64,000 nucleotides of DNA from Panaeolus papilionaceus (GCA_015501605.1 JADNRZ010000001.1:868001-932000); one strand, 5' to 3'. Numbered from the stretch's first letter, positions 28,723 through 40,672 are shown. Program-made: numbers and translations. The notes: generated from the letters alone by a model not told the origin.

Positions 28723-31700
28723 CCCCTCTCTCCGCTGTGACCTTGTTGATCATCGCGACATTATGCTCCTCTCTCTGTACTCTGCAGGACAGTGCCTCAA
28801 CTTCGTTAACATCTATTCTGACAAGGACCACACTGCTATCTTTTATTTAAAGTCGCTTCCATCGCTTCCCCCTTGTGTACACATGGGCGGAGATCTCAAC
28901 TGTCGCTCGTCGGTCTGGGACCCGAACTACAGATATCATCGCACCGACGCCATTGCTCTCATGGATGTCTGCGCCGACATGGGGCTAGATTGGGCAGAGC
29001 CGACCAATCATGGCCCAACTCACATCTCCTACAACCGTGATCTGGCTGATACAGTCATCGATCTGGTCTTCCTGGAAATGGCAGAGGTGTTGCATCGACC
29101 ACCAATGCTAGTCCACAGCATGCAAGGGCGCTCTGATCATATCCCGATTTCGAGCATTGTTGTTATCGTTCCCGGCGCTGCTGGCGCGCCTAGGATGACG
29201 ATCAAAGCTGGGAGCGAGGAGGAGGAAGAGTTCCTGGCCAACATCATTCGCCGCATGCAGGGGGTGCAAAGCGGTGAGCTTCATTCAGCCGGTGACGTTG
29301 AGGCCAGAGCGCAAGCAATGGCTGAGGCGATTGCTAAAGCATGGGATGACCATGCGACTGAGGCTGTCATTACGCGACGCTCTCGACCATGGTGGAACGA
29401 TGAGTGCTCCGAACTGCTTGACCAATTCCGCACCTCCAGAGACGATCTGGACTGGCGCCTCTTCCGCTCTGCCACTAAGGCAGCCAAACGCGACTTCTTC
29501 GACGAACGAATCAAGGAGGTTGCAGAAACCAACAAGCGCCCCTGGGACCTCATGGAGTGGGTCAAACAGCGCAAGTTGCCGCCATGCGAAGCTATCCGGT
29601 ACAACAACCAGCCTTGCAACGAACTGAGCGATCTCTGGGACGCTCTACATGGGACGTACAATGCTGCCTCTGGCAGAGCGTTTGACGCGTCCATTCTCGA
29701 CGAGCTGCCAGATGCGCCTGAGCGCAACTGGGTGGACTTTACTTGGGCGGAAATGTCTGATGCACTCAAAGGGTGTTCCAACAACTCTGCTCCTGGCCCC
29801 GACCACATCAAGTGGGGGCACCTCAAACGGATCACTGGAGACTCACACATCGTGGATCTCCTGTTGGAGCTGGCAAATGGATGCTTCGCGTTCGGCTGTT
29901 GGCCTCAGCACTTCAAGGAGTCTATATCGGTTATCATTCCCAAGCTGAACAAGCCCAGCTACTCTACCCCCAAAGCGTACCGGCCAATTGTGCTGTTGAA
30001 CACACTGGGGAAACTCTTCAAGAAGATGATTTCCAACCGTATCCAGTTTGAGTCCATTGAACATGGTGTCTTCCACCCCAACCAACTCGGCGGCATTCGT
30101 CAGCGCTCAACCGAGGATGCAGGGCTTATCTTGACGCACTTGGTGCGCGCAGGATGGGCCAGGGGCCTGAAAACGAGTGTTGTGGCTTTTGACATCGCAC
30201 AGTTCTTCCCCTCTCTCAACCACACCGTGTTGTTGGCTACCCTTAGGAAGCAAGGCTTCTCCGCGCGAGTGGTCGATTTCTTCGCTTCTTACCTTGTTGG
30301 ACGCTCCACCAGCTATGCATGGAACTCCTTCGTCTCTGAACCACGTCCTGCGGACATAGGGGTTGGCCAGGGCTCTGCTCTATCACCAGTCCTCTCAGCT
30401 CTCTACATCGCACCGCTCATGAAGCTGTACGAGCTCCGGACCACTCACTTTGAGTCCACCCTCCTCTCGTTTGTTGATGATGGCACTATCCTTGTCCAAT
30501 CCCCCTCCCTCGATCGTAACAACGAAGTCCTTAGGGATGTGTATGCAGTCATCTATGCGCTTTTCACCGCCTTTGCCCTCGTTCTTGAACATGACAAGTC
30601 CGAGCTCTTCCACTTCTCTCGTGCACGTGACAAGTACAACCCACCGCTGGATCTAGGCTTTGCTCCCTACACTGGCAACACTCCCCTCACTCCCAAGCTG
30701 TACTGGCGGTACCTTGGCTTCTATTTTGACCGCACGCTCTCGTTCAAGGAGCATGTGCGCTATTACTCCACCAAAGCGCTTACAACTGTCAAGGCCATGT
30801 GCATGCTTGGTTCCTCTACTCGTGGCTTGAATGCACGCCAGCGACGTCTCCTTTACAGGTCTTGTGTGCTCCCCATTGCGACATACGGTCACCGCCTCTG
30901 GTTCTACGATGGTGCTCACAACAAGACACTCCTTGCTGAACTCGTTAAAATGCAGCGAAAAGCTGCGCTCTGGATCACTGGTGCGTTTAGTACCGCTCCC
31001 ACTGGCGCTGTTGAAGCACTTGCTGCCCTCATCCCCATTCCGCTCTATCTCAAACGCCTCACCGATCGTTCCACGCTTCGTGTGAGCATGCTTGCAGACA
31101 CCCACCCGCTTCGCTCTCTCATGAGCAAGCAGCACGCTGGCAAGGCGCACCCTCACCCTCGAGCCATCTCGAAGATGACTGGTGCCCAGAAGGCCAAAGT
31201 CCGGAGTGCAGTCATGGAGATCAACAAGAACCTCCTCCACCTTGAAGAACCAATGCAGGGATTCCCTCCAGAGGCTCGTCCAGGCCACCGCTTGCTTGAT
31301 CGTTTTCACGATCACATCATCACCAGGAGCACCATACCAGGCACGAGCGCCGAAACGCGCCGCGACAAGTTGGACACCATCCTTGGCTGGGGAGATACCA
31401 GCCCCCACACTGTGTCAGCCATTGTGGACGCCTCTGTGCCTCCATCATGGCGCCATCAGTCCACTGTTTCAGCGGTGTATTATTGCAATGGGCGGGAGTT
31501 CCACAGCTCCAAGAACGTTGCAGGCAAGTCTCTAGCTCAGGATGCGGAGCTCTTTGCCATTTGGTGCGCTATTTCCTTTGCCTCGCGCCAGGAGGGGTGC
31601 ACACACATCGCGGTATTCACTGATAGCTTGGGCATGGCCATGCGATCTGTGGATCCATCTGTTGGTCCTGGTCAGGTGCATGCCCTGGCCAACTGTCGTC

Positions 31701-31857
31701 TGCTAGCTGAGTGGTTCTCCAGAAGCGAAGATCACTTGCTCACCTTTGTCCATGTGCCGTCGACAATTCGTTGGGCACCTCACTACAAAGCTCACTGCAT
31801 GGCACGTCAGCTCACTGTCTCTGTTGGTCGCAAAGTCAACAGTACCCTCTCCTGGCT
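28723..31857 (+). pseudogene. LINE-B ORF2 of B4, body up to the A4 insertion
   Basis: Open without a stop from PSLRCDLVDHRDIMLLSLY to the end of RNase H. Endonuclease HMGGDLNCRSSVWDP and SDHIPI; spacer WWNDEC and KRPWDLMEWV; RT KAYRPIVLLNTLGKLF (Arg kept, unlike B1), VVAFDIAQFFPSLNH, GVGQGSALSPVLSALY and FVDDGTILVQS; RNase H VDASVP, AELFAIWCA, FTDSLGMAM. Only the endonuclease N-terminus is missing, because it was inverted. The frame then reads into A4 as an accidental fusion. Apart from the 5' inversion this copy was young when A4 entered. Confidence 0.85.
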
Positions 31858-33903
31858 AGCTGGAACACCTTCACTTCTGAACCAATGCCTGCTGATGTGG
31901 GTGTGGGACAGGGCTCCGCCCTGTCCCCGGTCTTATCTGCTCTTTATATTGCTCCGATCATGAAGATCTTCGAGGCGCGCGCCCTAGCGGGCACGCTGTC
32001 TTGTTATTTGTTGTCGTTTGTAGACGATGGCACCCTCATTTGTCAGGCCAAGAAATTGACCGACAACATCGCCGCCCTTCGGGCGGCGTACTCTATTATC
32101 TTCACCTTGTTCACTGCGCTGGCTCTTGTGCTGGAACATGACAAGTCTGAATTATTCCACTTCTCGCGTAGGCGAGATGGTGTCAATCCCCCCATTGATT
32201 TGGGGTATGCGCCCTACACGGGCGCTACGCCGTTGAAGCCCAAACCCATTTGGAGGTACCTGGGCTTCTACTTCGATCGCGGGCTCACCTTTAGGGAGCA
32301 CGTACGCTACTACACCACAAAAGCACTCACCACGATCAAGGCCATGGGGATGCTTGGTAACTCTCTCCGGGGTCTCTCCCCGGTCCAACGTCCGCTTCTG
32401 TACCGCACGTGCGTTCTACCGATCGCCACATACGGACATAGGCTATGGTTTTTCAGAGGCTCCCGCAACAAGGAACTTCTGAAAATGTTTAACGGGATGC
32501 AGCGTAAGGCTGCCCTATGGATCACGGGTGCGTTTAAGACCACTCCCGTAGGTGGAGCGGAGGCCCTTGCGGGCCTCCTTCCAATCCCTCTACTCCTCCG
32601 TCGTCTGACTGACCGCTCCACCTGGCGAGTCGGGACGCTCGCGTCCAGTCACCCCCTTCGGGGGTTCCTGGACGAACGGAACTCGCATGCAGCTCCGCTG
32701 CATGCTCGTTCCTTTGCCCGTATGTCCGAACCCGAAAGGGCGAAGACCTCTGGGGCCGTTATGGAGATCATCTCGAGACTCCCTCAACTGACTGAACCCA
32801 TCGAGCTGCTGCCCGATGAGTCCAGACCTGGCAATCGACTCGCTGAACGCTTCCCTCACCAGGTTGACGTCAATGAGACCCTCCCGCCCCCGCCCACTCC
32901 CCCGCCTGACGGCGGGGAGTGGCCGTCGAGGGCGGATCAGCTGGTCCAGCTTATGGCTGAGGCTGCTGATACACCCGGTTCGTTTGTGGCTGCTGGCGAT
33001 GCGTCGGTGCCACAATATGACCACTTCCAGGCTGCAGTAAGTGCACTTGTGTATGCTGTGGACCCCGTGGAAGGACTCGAGCCATCGGTCGATGACCCGT
33101 GGCGCACCCGCCGCCCGGCGGGACGTTCTACTTCCGTTTCGGCGGAACTTGCTGCTATACGGCTCGCCTTGTGTAAGGCTATTACCTTCCCAAGGTGTGA
33201 GCGCGTGTATGTATTCTCGGATTGCATGCCTGCTATTAGGCTAGCAACCGATTGCACGGAGCATGGTGGGCAGGAACACAGCCTGGCCATCGTGCGCGCT
33301 CTTGCCGCTTGGCTGCCTGCGGCAGCCAACCGGCACGTACTTTTTGTACACGTCCCCTCCCAGCTTCGCTGGGGTCCACAGGGGACTGCTCATGAGATGG
33401 TCACATCTCTCCCCGGTGTTCGCGTGGGGGCACGCCCCCTCACGACGCTAGACTGGCTGCGTGATTTTGCAGATCGCGAGGCGCTTCAACTCTGGGAAGC
33501 AAAGTTCTCAGATGTATCATACAGAGGCAGGCATTTCATGCCCCTCCATGACAAGCATGACCGTCTTCTCAAGCCCACCACGAAGAAGGGTGGGTCTTGG
33601 TTATCTGCGTTCGAGGCCGGACCACCGTCCCTGACCGCACGCAGAGTCCGTTGTATTACGGGCCACGCTCCCATCGGTGAATACTATCACCGTATGCAAT
33701 TCAATCTCCCCGCACCTCGTTGCGCCTGCGGGCGCTTCGGGACGCGCTCTCACATCTTGTGCTCCTGTCGGAAGTACAAGCACTATTGCGGGCACCCATG
33801 GGATACATGGGAGCTCTATAAATACTTGAACGCGAACCCGCTCGCGTTCTCCTTTGCCGCGATACGCCCTTCCCGCCCTCGGGAGGAGGAGGGTGTCGGA
33901 TAA
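31858..33903 (+). CDS. LINE-A ORF2, C-terminal 681 residues, uninterrupted
   Basis: Starts inside RT at SWNTFTSEPMPADVGVGQ (truncated 5') and is open to EEEGVG and the TAA at 33901. RT: GVGQGSALSPVLSALY, catalytic FVDDGTLICQ near 32010-32040, LEHDKSELFHFSR. RNase H: AAGDASVPQ, AELAAIRLAL and FSDCMPAIRL, giving the Asp-Glu-Asp set intact here but partly lost in A1 and A2. The end carries LTARRVRCITGHAPIG and RCACGRFGTRSHILCSC. Being truncated it cannot work alone, but its lack of lesions and identical target duplications mark it as one of the most recent insertions. Confidence 0.88.
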   Translation, partial: SWNTFTSEPMPADVGVGQGSALSPVLSALYIAPIMKIFEARALAGTLSCYLLSFVDDGTLICQAKKLTDNIAALRAAYSIIFTLFTALALVLEHDKSELFHFSRRRDGVNPPIDLGYAPYTGATPLKPKPIWRYLGFYFDRGLTFREHVRYYTTKALTTIKAMGMLGNSLRGLSPVQRPLLYRTCVLPIATYGHRLWFFRGSRNKELLKMFNGMQRKAALWITGAFKTTPVGGAEALAGLLPIPLLLRRLTDRSTWRVGTLASSHPLRGFLDERNSHAAPLHARSFARMSEPERAKTSGAVMEIISRLPQLTEPIELLPDESRPGNRLAERFPHQVDVNETLPPPPTPPPDGGEWPSRADQLVQLMAEAADTPGSFVAAGDASVPQYDHFQAAVSALVYAVDPVEGLEPSVDDPWRTRRPAGRSTSVSAELAAIRLALCKAITFPRCERVYVFSDCMPAIRLATDCTEHGGQEHSLAIVRALAAWLPAAANRHVLFVHVPSQLRWGPQGTAHEMVTSLPGVRVGARPLTTLDWLRDFADREALQLWEAKFSDVSYRGRHFMPLHDKHDRLLKPTTKKGGSWLSAFEAGPPSLTARRVRCITGHAPIGEYYHRMQFNLPAPRCACGRFGTRSHILCSCRKYKHYCGHPWDTWELYKYLNANPLAFSFAAIRPSRPREEEGVG

Positions 33904-34446
33904 GTTACTGAAGTGGGGTGGTTGTTGGGGTCCCGAACATTCAGGAGGCCGAGACGATGGCCCGTCCCCCGAGCGGTCCTTAATTGGATGCCAGCGACGG
34001 GGCCCTTGCGTGCTGGAAGCTTCGGCGTTACAACCAGTGGTCGGGGAGCACACCTCGGTGTGTATGCGGGTTAGAGTTTAGCTGCCTGGTGCCCGTCCAT
34101 GGGTAACCAAGGGCTTTGCGTAGTAGGCGCCCCTTCGGGGCACCACCATTTCTGTTCGACAACCAGGTCGAGGGCGTTAACCTGACGACGCTTGGTTGAT
34201 CACTTTGGACTGCCGCCTTCTTTGGAGGGAGAGGCTTATTTGCCGCGCAATCGGCCTTGATATCTTGCCCCACGTACTTTGCTCGCGCTTCGCGCTCGCA
34301 GTAGTTTAGTCTGCCGTGGTATATACCCAACTTAATTGGGGAGTGGTCATTCTGGTAGTTAGCTACTCGTTTGTATTTACTGTGATCCGACCGGTCTGCC
34401 AGCCGCGCACCGGTATATAAATTGTTGAACCAAAAAAAAAAAAAAA
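31858..34446 (+). mobile_element. LINE-A copy A4, 5'-truncated, inserted in B4
   Basis: Flanked by ACCCTCTCCTGGCT at 31844-31857 and 34447-34460, a perfect 14-bp target duplication. Contains the second half of ORF2, the full A 3'UTR and a poly-A of about 16. It serves as the reference for the family A 3' end. Confidence 0.95.
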
Positions 34447-34654
34447 ACCCTCTCCTGGCTTTGTCGTGAGGCTGATGCTAGGTGCGAAGGGGCATGGACT
34501 TGTCAGTTCATGGCTCCACAAGTGCAAGGGCATCACTTCTTGGTGCTCAAGTCCCTCAAGGACATCGAAATCACTCCAACTGCTGCAAAGTCCGGCCAAT
34601 GGATCCCCCAAATCAATGAGTCCCCTACATTAACGGCTCGCGCTGTGCGTTGCA
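34447..34654 (+). pseudogene. LINE-B ORF2 of B4, middle scrap between two insertions
   Basis: Encodes the post-RNase H stretch TLSWLCREADARCEGAW to LTARAVRC. It starts with the right-hand A4 duplication and ends with GCTGTGCGTTGCA, the left-hand B5 duplication. Confidence 0.9.
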
Positions 34655-36876
34655 TTTTTTTTTTTTTTTTTTTTTTTAAATCAACAATTTATATACCGGG
34701 GCTCGTTAGCAGTCCGGTCGTGATCATCGCTAATATACATGAGATAAACTACATATACACCAACTCCTACTAAATACTCCAATCGTATCAAGAAATGAAG
34801 GGGGCTTAAGAGCTGCCCCAAGCTCAGAAGGGGACCTAAGGGCGATGGTTATGAAGCATAGCTTGCCTAAATCCAGGACAGGGGCAGTGCCGCAAAGCGG
34901 CAGTGCAGAGGAGTGGTGGAAGAAAAAACCGAAGAGAGAAGGGTGCCCGCCAAAGACGTATGTGTTGAATCACAGTAAACATCTACATCCAGAACAACTT
35001 ACTAGCGCACATGCCGAAGCACGGTGTTGGGAAGCGCTGAAGGATGATAACCCAACCCCCTCCATCCACTCAGCCATACCCAGCGCGATTGCGAGGCCTG
35101 GTGAAGGAGAACGCACCTGGGTTATCCTTGAGGAAGCGCACCAACCCAACAAGAGTTGATGGAACGGATTTGCCTTTGAACAAGCGACAACGGGCAAGAA
35201 TGTGGAGTCGGTCCATGTGTGGTGAGCCGCAGGGGCAGGCTGTGGGTTCCAGAGGTTTGAAGCGCGCATAATATGAGCCCATCGGAGCGTGGTTGGTGAT
35301 GCAACGCACAGCACGAGCTGTTAATGTAGGGGACTTGTCGATTCGAGGGATCCATTGGCCGGACTTTGCAGCAGTTGGAGTGATTTCAATGTCCTTGAGG
35401 GACTTGAGCACCAAGAAGTGATGCCCTCGCACTTGTGGAGCCATGAACTGACGAGTCCATGCCCCTTCGCACCTAGCATCAGCCTCACGACGAAGCCAGG
35501 AGAGGGTAGTGTTGACTTTGCGACCAACAGAGACGGTGAGCTGACGTGCCATGCAGTGAGCTTTGTAGTGGGGTGCCCAACAAATTGTTGACGGCACATG
35601 GACAAAGGTGAGCAAGTGGTCTTCGCTCCTGGAGAACCACTCAGCTAGCAGACGACAGTTGGCCAGGGCATGCACCTGACCAGGACCAACAGATGGATCC
35701 ACAGATCGCATGGCCATACCCAAGCTATCAGTGAATACCGCAATGTGTGTGCAATCCTCCTGGCGCGAGGCGAAGGAAATAGCGCACCGAATGGCAAAGA
35801 GCTCCGCATCCTGAGCTAGAGACTTGCCTGCAACGTTCTTGGAGCTGTGGAACTCCCGCCCATTGCGATAATACACCGCCGAAACAGTGGACTGATGGCG
35901 CCATGATGGAGGCACAGAGGCGTCCACAATGGCTGACACAGTGTGGGGGCTGGTATCTCCCCAGCCAAGGATGGTGTCCAACTCGTCGCGGCGCGTTTCA
36001 ACGCTCGTGCCTGGTATGGTGCTCCTGGTGATGATGCGATTGTGAAAATGATCAAGCAAGCGGTGGCCTGGACGAGCCTCTGGAGGGAATCCCTGCATTG
36101 GTTCTTCAAGGTGGAGGAGGTTCTTGTCGATCTCCATGACTGCACTCCGGACTTTGGCCTTCTGGGCACCAGTCATCTTCGAGATGGCTCGAGGGTGAGG
36201 GTGCGCCTTGCCAGCATGCTGCTTGCTCATGAGAGAGCGAAGCGGATGGGTATCTGCAAGCATGCTCACACGAAGCGTGGAACGATCGGTGAGGCATTTG
36301 AGATAGAGTGGAATGGGGATGAGGGCAGCAAGTGCTTCAACAGCGCCAGTGGGAGCGGTACTAAACGCACCAGTGATCCAGAGCGCAGCTTTTCGCTGCA
36401 TTTTAACGAGTTCAGCAAGGAGTGTCTTGTTGTGAGCACCATCGTAGAACCAGAGGCGGTGACCGTATGTCGCAATGGGGAGCACACAAGACCTGTAAAG
36501 GAGACGTCGCTGGCGTGCATTCAAGCCACGAGTAGAGGAACCAAGCATGCACATGGCCTTGACAGTTGTAAGCGCTTTGGTGGAGTAATAGCGCACATGC
36601 TCCTTGAACGAGAGCGTGCGGTCAAAATAGAAGCCAAGGTACCGCCAGTACAGCTTGGGAGTGAGGGGAGTGTTGCCAGTGTAGGGAGCGAAGCCTAAAT
36701 CCAGTGGTGGGTTGTACTTGTCGCGTGCACGAGAGAAGTGGAAGAGCTCAGACTTGTCATGTTCAAGAACGAGGGCAAAGGCGGTGAAAAGCGCATAGAT
36801 GACCGCATACGCGTCCCTAAGGACTTTGTTGTTACGATCAAGGGAGGGGGATTGGACAAGGATGGTGCCATCATCT
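34655..36876 (-). mobile_element. LINE-B copy B5, 5'-truncated, inserted in B4
   Basis: Flanked by GCTGTGCGTTGCA at 34642-34654 and 36877-36889 (13 bp). Poly-A (T run 34655-34677), full B 3'UTR and ORF2 from the RT catalytic box to its end, 2,222 bp. Confidence 0.95.
35070..36876 (-). pseudogene. LINE-B ORF2 C-terminal part of B5, open frame
   Basis: About 600 residues open from DDGTILVQSPSLDRNN, just at the RT catalytic box, to RPRNRAGYG. Contains LEHDKSELFHFSRARDK, the connector WITGAFSTAPTGAVEALAA, RNase H with VDASVP, AELFAIRCA and FTDSLGMAM, and the C-terminal CPCGSPHMDRLHILARC. Only 5' truncation inactivates it. It differs from B1 by few residues. Confidence 0.88.
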
Positions 36877-37529
36877 GCTGTGCGTTGCATCACCAACCAC
36901 GCTCCGATGGGCTCATATTATGCGCGCTTCAAACCTCTAGAACCCACAGCCTGCCGCTGCGGCTCACCACGCATGGACCGACTCCACATTCTTGCCCGAT
37001 GTCGCTTGTTCAAAGGCAAATCCGTTCCATCAACTCTTGTTGGGTTGGTGCGCTTCCTCAAGGATAACCCTGCTGCGTTCTCCTTCACCAGGCCTCGCAA
37101 TCGCGCTGGGTATGGCTGAGTGGATGGAGGGGGTTGGGTTATCATCCTTCAGCACTTCCCAAGACCGTGCTCTGGCATGTGCACTAGTAAGTTGTTCTGG
37201 ATGTAGATGTTTACTGTGATTCAACACATACGTCTTTGGCGGGCACCCTTCTCTCTTCGGTTTTTTCTTCCACCACTCCTCTGCACTGCCGCTTTGCGGC
37301 ACTGCCCCTGTCCTGGATTTAGGCAAGCTATGCTTCATAACCATCGCCCTTAGGTCCCCTTCTGAGCTTGGGGCAGCTCTTAAGCCCCCTTCATTTCTTG
37401 ATACAATTGGAGTATTTAGTAGGAGTTGGTGTATATGTAGTTTATCTCATGTATATTAGCGATGATCACGACCAGACTGCTAACGAGTCCCGGTATATAA
37501 ATTGTTGATTTTAAAATAAAATAAAAAAT
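36877..37529 (+). mobile_element. LINE-B copy B4, end of ORF2 and 3'UTR
   Basis: Continues after the right B5 duplication: ITNHAPMGSYYARFKPLEP, CRCGSPRMDRLHILARC (first Pro of CPCG is Arg) and stop near 37119. The 3'UTR and tail ATATAAATTGTTGATTTT end in an A-rich run with AAAAT units. Confidence 0.88.
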
Positions 37530-37732
37530 AGCAACATACGGGCACCGGCTCTGGTTCTATAGAGGGGCGGGCAACAAAGAGCTCCTCAAGATGTTTAATG
37601 GGATGCAGTGTAAGGCTGCACTATGGATAACAGATGTGTTTCGCACCATGCGAGATCATCTTCTCAAAGAGTTTCCCCAAGGTGTTCAACAGCACAATTG
37701 GCTGGTACGCTTTGGGGGTAGAGTAGCTGGGC
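37530..37732. mobile_element. Two LINE scraps: family C (+) then family B (-)
   Basis: 37530-37650 encodes ATYGHRLWFYRGAGNKELL on the plus strand (family C connector region). 37651-37732 is minus-strand family B RT (QFVLLNTLGKLF region, compare 24450-24510). They mark insertion targets broken by later elements. Confidence 0.65.
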
Positions 37733-40672
37733 TTTTTTTTTTTTTTTTTTTTTTGGTTCAACAATTTATATACCGGTGCGCAGCTGGCAGTCTGGTCGGG
37801 TCACAGTAAATACAAATGAAGTATGAATACTAGGAAAGACTACTCCCCAATTAGGTTGGGTATATACTATGGCAGGCACAGGGCGAGCCCAAAGGGCGAG
37901 CAGTGTTGTAGGGCAAGATATCAAAGCCGATTGCACAGCGATAAGGACTTATCCCACCGAAGCAGGTGTCCGTTAAGTGTGGCGATCTGCATGTCTTTGG
38001 TGTTAACGCACCTTGACACAGTTGCCGATCATGAAGAGAGGGCAGGCCTGAGGGTGCACCTACTCGCCAAAGCCCTTGAGTTACCTCACAGACGAACTGC
38101 GCGGGCAATGGGCAGCTAAACTCTAGTCCACGTACACACTGAAGCATGCTCCCCAACCACTGGTTTTGATGCCGAAGCTCCCAGCACGCAAGGGCACCAT
38201 CACTGGCATCCAATAAAGGACCGCTAGGGTGACGAACCATTGTCTCGACCACACGCACTGTCAGGACCCCGACAAGCACCTGTCTCCAGCACATCATCCT
38301 ACACCCACATCCTCCCAAGGGCGGTCGGGGCGTATAGCGGAGAAGGAGAACATGTGGGGGTGTGTGTTCAAGAATTGGTTTAACTCCCAGGTGTCCCAGG
38401 GATAACTGCGATGCACCTTGAATTTCTTACAACGGCACAAGATGTGTGAGCGCCACCCGAATTGTCTGCAGATGCACCAGGGGGCTGGGAGGTTGAATTG
38501 CATACGGTGATAATATTCACCAATGGGAGTGTAGCCCGTTAACACCAGTAACCAAGACCCACCTTTCTTAGTAGTGGGCTTGAGTAGACAGCCATGCACG
38601 TCGTGCAGGGGCATAAACTGTTTGCCCCTGTATGATTGGTTTGAGAACTGTACGTCCCAGAGTGAGAGTGCCTCGCGATCTGCAAAATCGCAGAGCCATG
38701 TAAGCATCATGCGCAGTCATGTACCGACACGGACGCTGGGGAGAGACCTGACAGCCTCGTGTGCTTTCCCCTGCGGACCCCAGCAAAGCTGGGAGGGGGT
38801 GTGTACCAAAAGTACTTGCTGGTTGGCTCCTGCAGGGAGCCAAGCAGCTAAGGCATGTATGATGGCCAGGCTACATTCCTGGCCCCCGTGTTCTGTACAG
38901 TCCAATGCAAGCCTAATAGCGGGCATGCAGTCAGAGAAGAGATAGACCCGCTCACATCTGGGGAAGGTGATAGCCTTACACAGTGCGAGACAGATGGCAA
39001 AAAGTTCCGCATCAACAGATGTTGCTCAAGTGGGATGGGGAGGAGGTCTGCAAGGGCCTCCACTCCTCCTATGGGTGTGGTGTGAAACGCACCTGTTATC
39101 CATAGTGCAGCCTTACACTGCATCCCGTTAAACATCTTGAGGAGCTCTTTGTTGCGCGCCCCTCTATAGAACCAGAGCTGGTGCCTGTATGTTGCTATGG
39201 GGAGCACACAAGTACAGTACAACAGCCTGCACTGAACCGGGGAGAGTCCCTGGAGTGAGTTGCCAAGCATACTCATCGACTTGACAGTTGTGAGTGCCTT
39301 GGTGGTGTAATATCGCACATGCTCCCTAAACATGAGCCCGCAGTTGAAGTAGAAAGCCAAGTACCTCCAAATTGGTTTCGGTCTCAACAGTGTGGCACCT
39401 GTGTAGGGTGCGTACCCCAGGTCAATGGGGGGATTAATCCCATCCTGCCTACACGAGAAGTGAAATAGTTCTGATTTATCATGCTCCAGCACTAGGGCCA
39501 GGGCAGTAAACAGAGTGAATATGATGCCATACGCTGCCCTCTGTTATCCGCCAGCTTCTTAGACTGGCTGATGAGTGTGCCGTCATCCACAAACGACAGC
39601 AAGTATGTAGACAGTGCGCCCCGAAGGGCGTGCCATTCGAATATCTTCATAACAGGAGCGATATAAAGGGCAGATAGAACTGGAGACAGGGCGGAGCCCT
39701 GTCCCACCCCCATGTCCGCAGGCATCGGGTCAGAGACGAAGGTATTCCACGTGTAATGGGTGGAACAACCCACAAGGTATGTATGAGGCAAAAAACCTCC
39801 GGACTTTAGCAGGGAATCCCTGTTTTTCCAGTATAGCCATCAAAACTGTATGGTTTAACGATGGAAAGAATTGCACAATGTCAAATGCCACCATGCTGGT
39901 AACCAACCCCTTTGCCCAGCCTGATCGGACCATGTGCGTCAGGATAAGGCCCATGTCTTCTGTAGAGTGCTGCTCAACGCCCCCCAGTTGACACGGATGA
40001 AATATATCCAGCTTGATACCTTCAAACTGAATGCAGGTCGAGATAAGTTTCTCGATGAGTTTGCCAAGGGTGTTCAAGAGCACAATGGGTCTGAACGCCT
40101 TGAGTGTGGAGTACGACGGCTTCCCTGGCTTTGGAATAATCACCGAGGTAGAGTCCTTGAAGTGACTAGGCCAATAGCCTGCCATAAGGCAGGCATTGGC
40201 TAGCTGGACAAAGAGTGACTCGACGCCATCAGTGTCAATCACTCTCTTCAGGTACCACTACGTAATGTGGTCAGGGCCAGGTGCGGAGAGCCCAGAGCAC
40301 ACGATGAGGGTGTCATGCAGCTCTAGGCTGGAGAATGGCTCCCATTCCCTCTCCTGCAGAGAGGGAAGCTCCTCCAGTATGGACAGGTCATAAGGCCTGT
40401 CAGTAGCAGAGTTATAAGTGCTGTGGAGTCCTTCCCACAGTGAATCAACAGTATGACATGGTTGCCCGTGATACTGGATTGCCTCCGAAGGAGGCAACTT
40501 GCGCTTCTGTACCCAATTCATCAGGTCCCATGGGGGCTTGTTGGTCGCAGCGATTTTCTCAATTTCAGCATTGAAAAACTCCCTCTTCGCACTGCGGACA
40601 GCGGAGCGGAGGGCCCACCACTTGTCCTTCTCCCAGTTGGACTGGAAGGCAGCAAGGGCAGTTGCGCAATTG
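37733..40672 (-). mobile_element. LINE-C copy C1, 5'-truncated
   Basis: Poly-T from 37733, then GGTTCAACAATTTATATACC (reverse of the A/C tail), a 3'UTR diverged from family A, and ORF2 back to the spacer before RT. Its 5' end at 40672 touches a short B 3' end. Confidence 0.8.
38330..40672 (-). pseudogene. LINE-C ORF2 of C1: RT, RNase H remnants, zinc region (several frameshifts)
   Basis: Family C protein is clearly related to A but distinct. Spacer: MNWVQKRKLPPSEAIQY and PGPDHIT. RT: STSVIIPKPGKPSYS, RPIVLLNTLGKLIEK, MVAFDIVQFFPSLNH, GVGQGSALSPVLSALY and FVDDGTLISQSKKL, all with catalytic Asp kept. At about 39020 the RNase H N-terminal half is deleted: LLPIPL joins directly to a diverged EQHLLMRNFLPSV. 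MPAIRLALDCTEHGG follows in another frame. C-terminus ICRQFGWRSHILCRC. Frameshifts occur near 39490, 39790, 40250, 38850 and 38570. Confidence 0.75.

Larger units (their letters stand above)
28214..37529 (+). mobile_element. LINE-B copy B4, 5'-inverted and split by A4 and B5
   Basis: Components: inverted 5' segment 28214-28722, body 28723-31857, insertion A4 (31858-34446), 208 bp of B4, insertion B5 (34655-36876), then the end of ORF2, 3'UTR and a tail with AAAAT repeats (37505-37529). Target duplications prove both nested insertions. Confidence 0.85.

Noticed and set aside
31711..31963. Apparent 730-codon fusion protein across the B4/A4 border
   Set aside because: The 14-bp target duplication shows a simple insertion; the shared open frame is chance.
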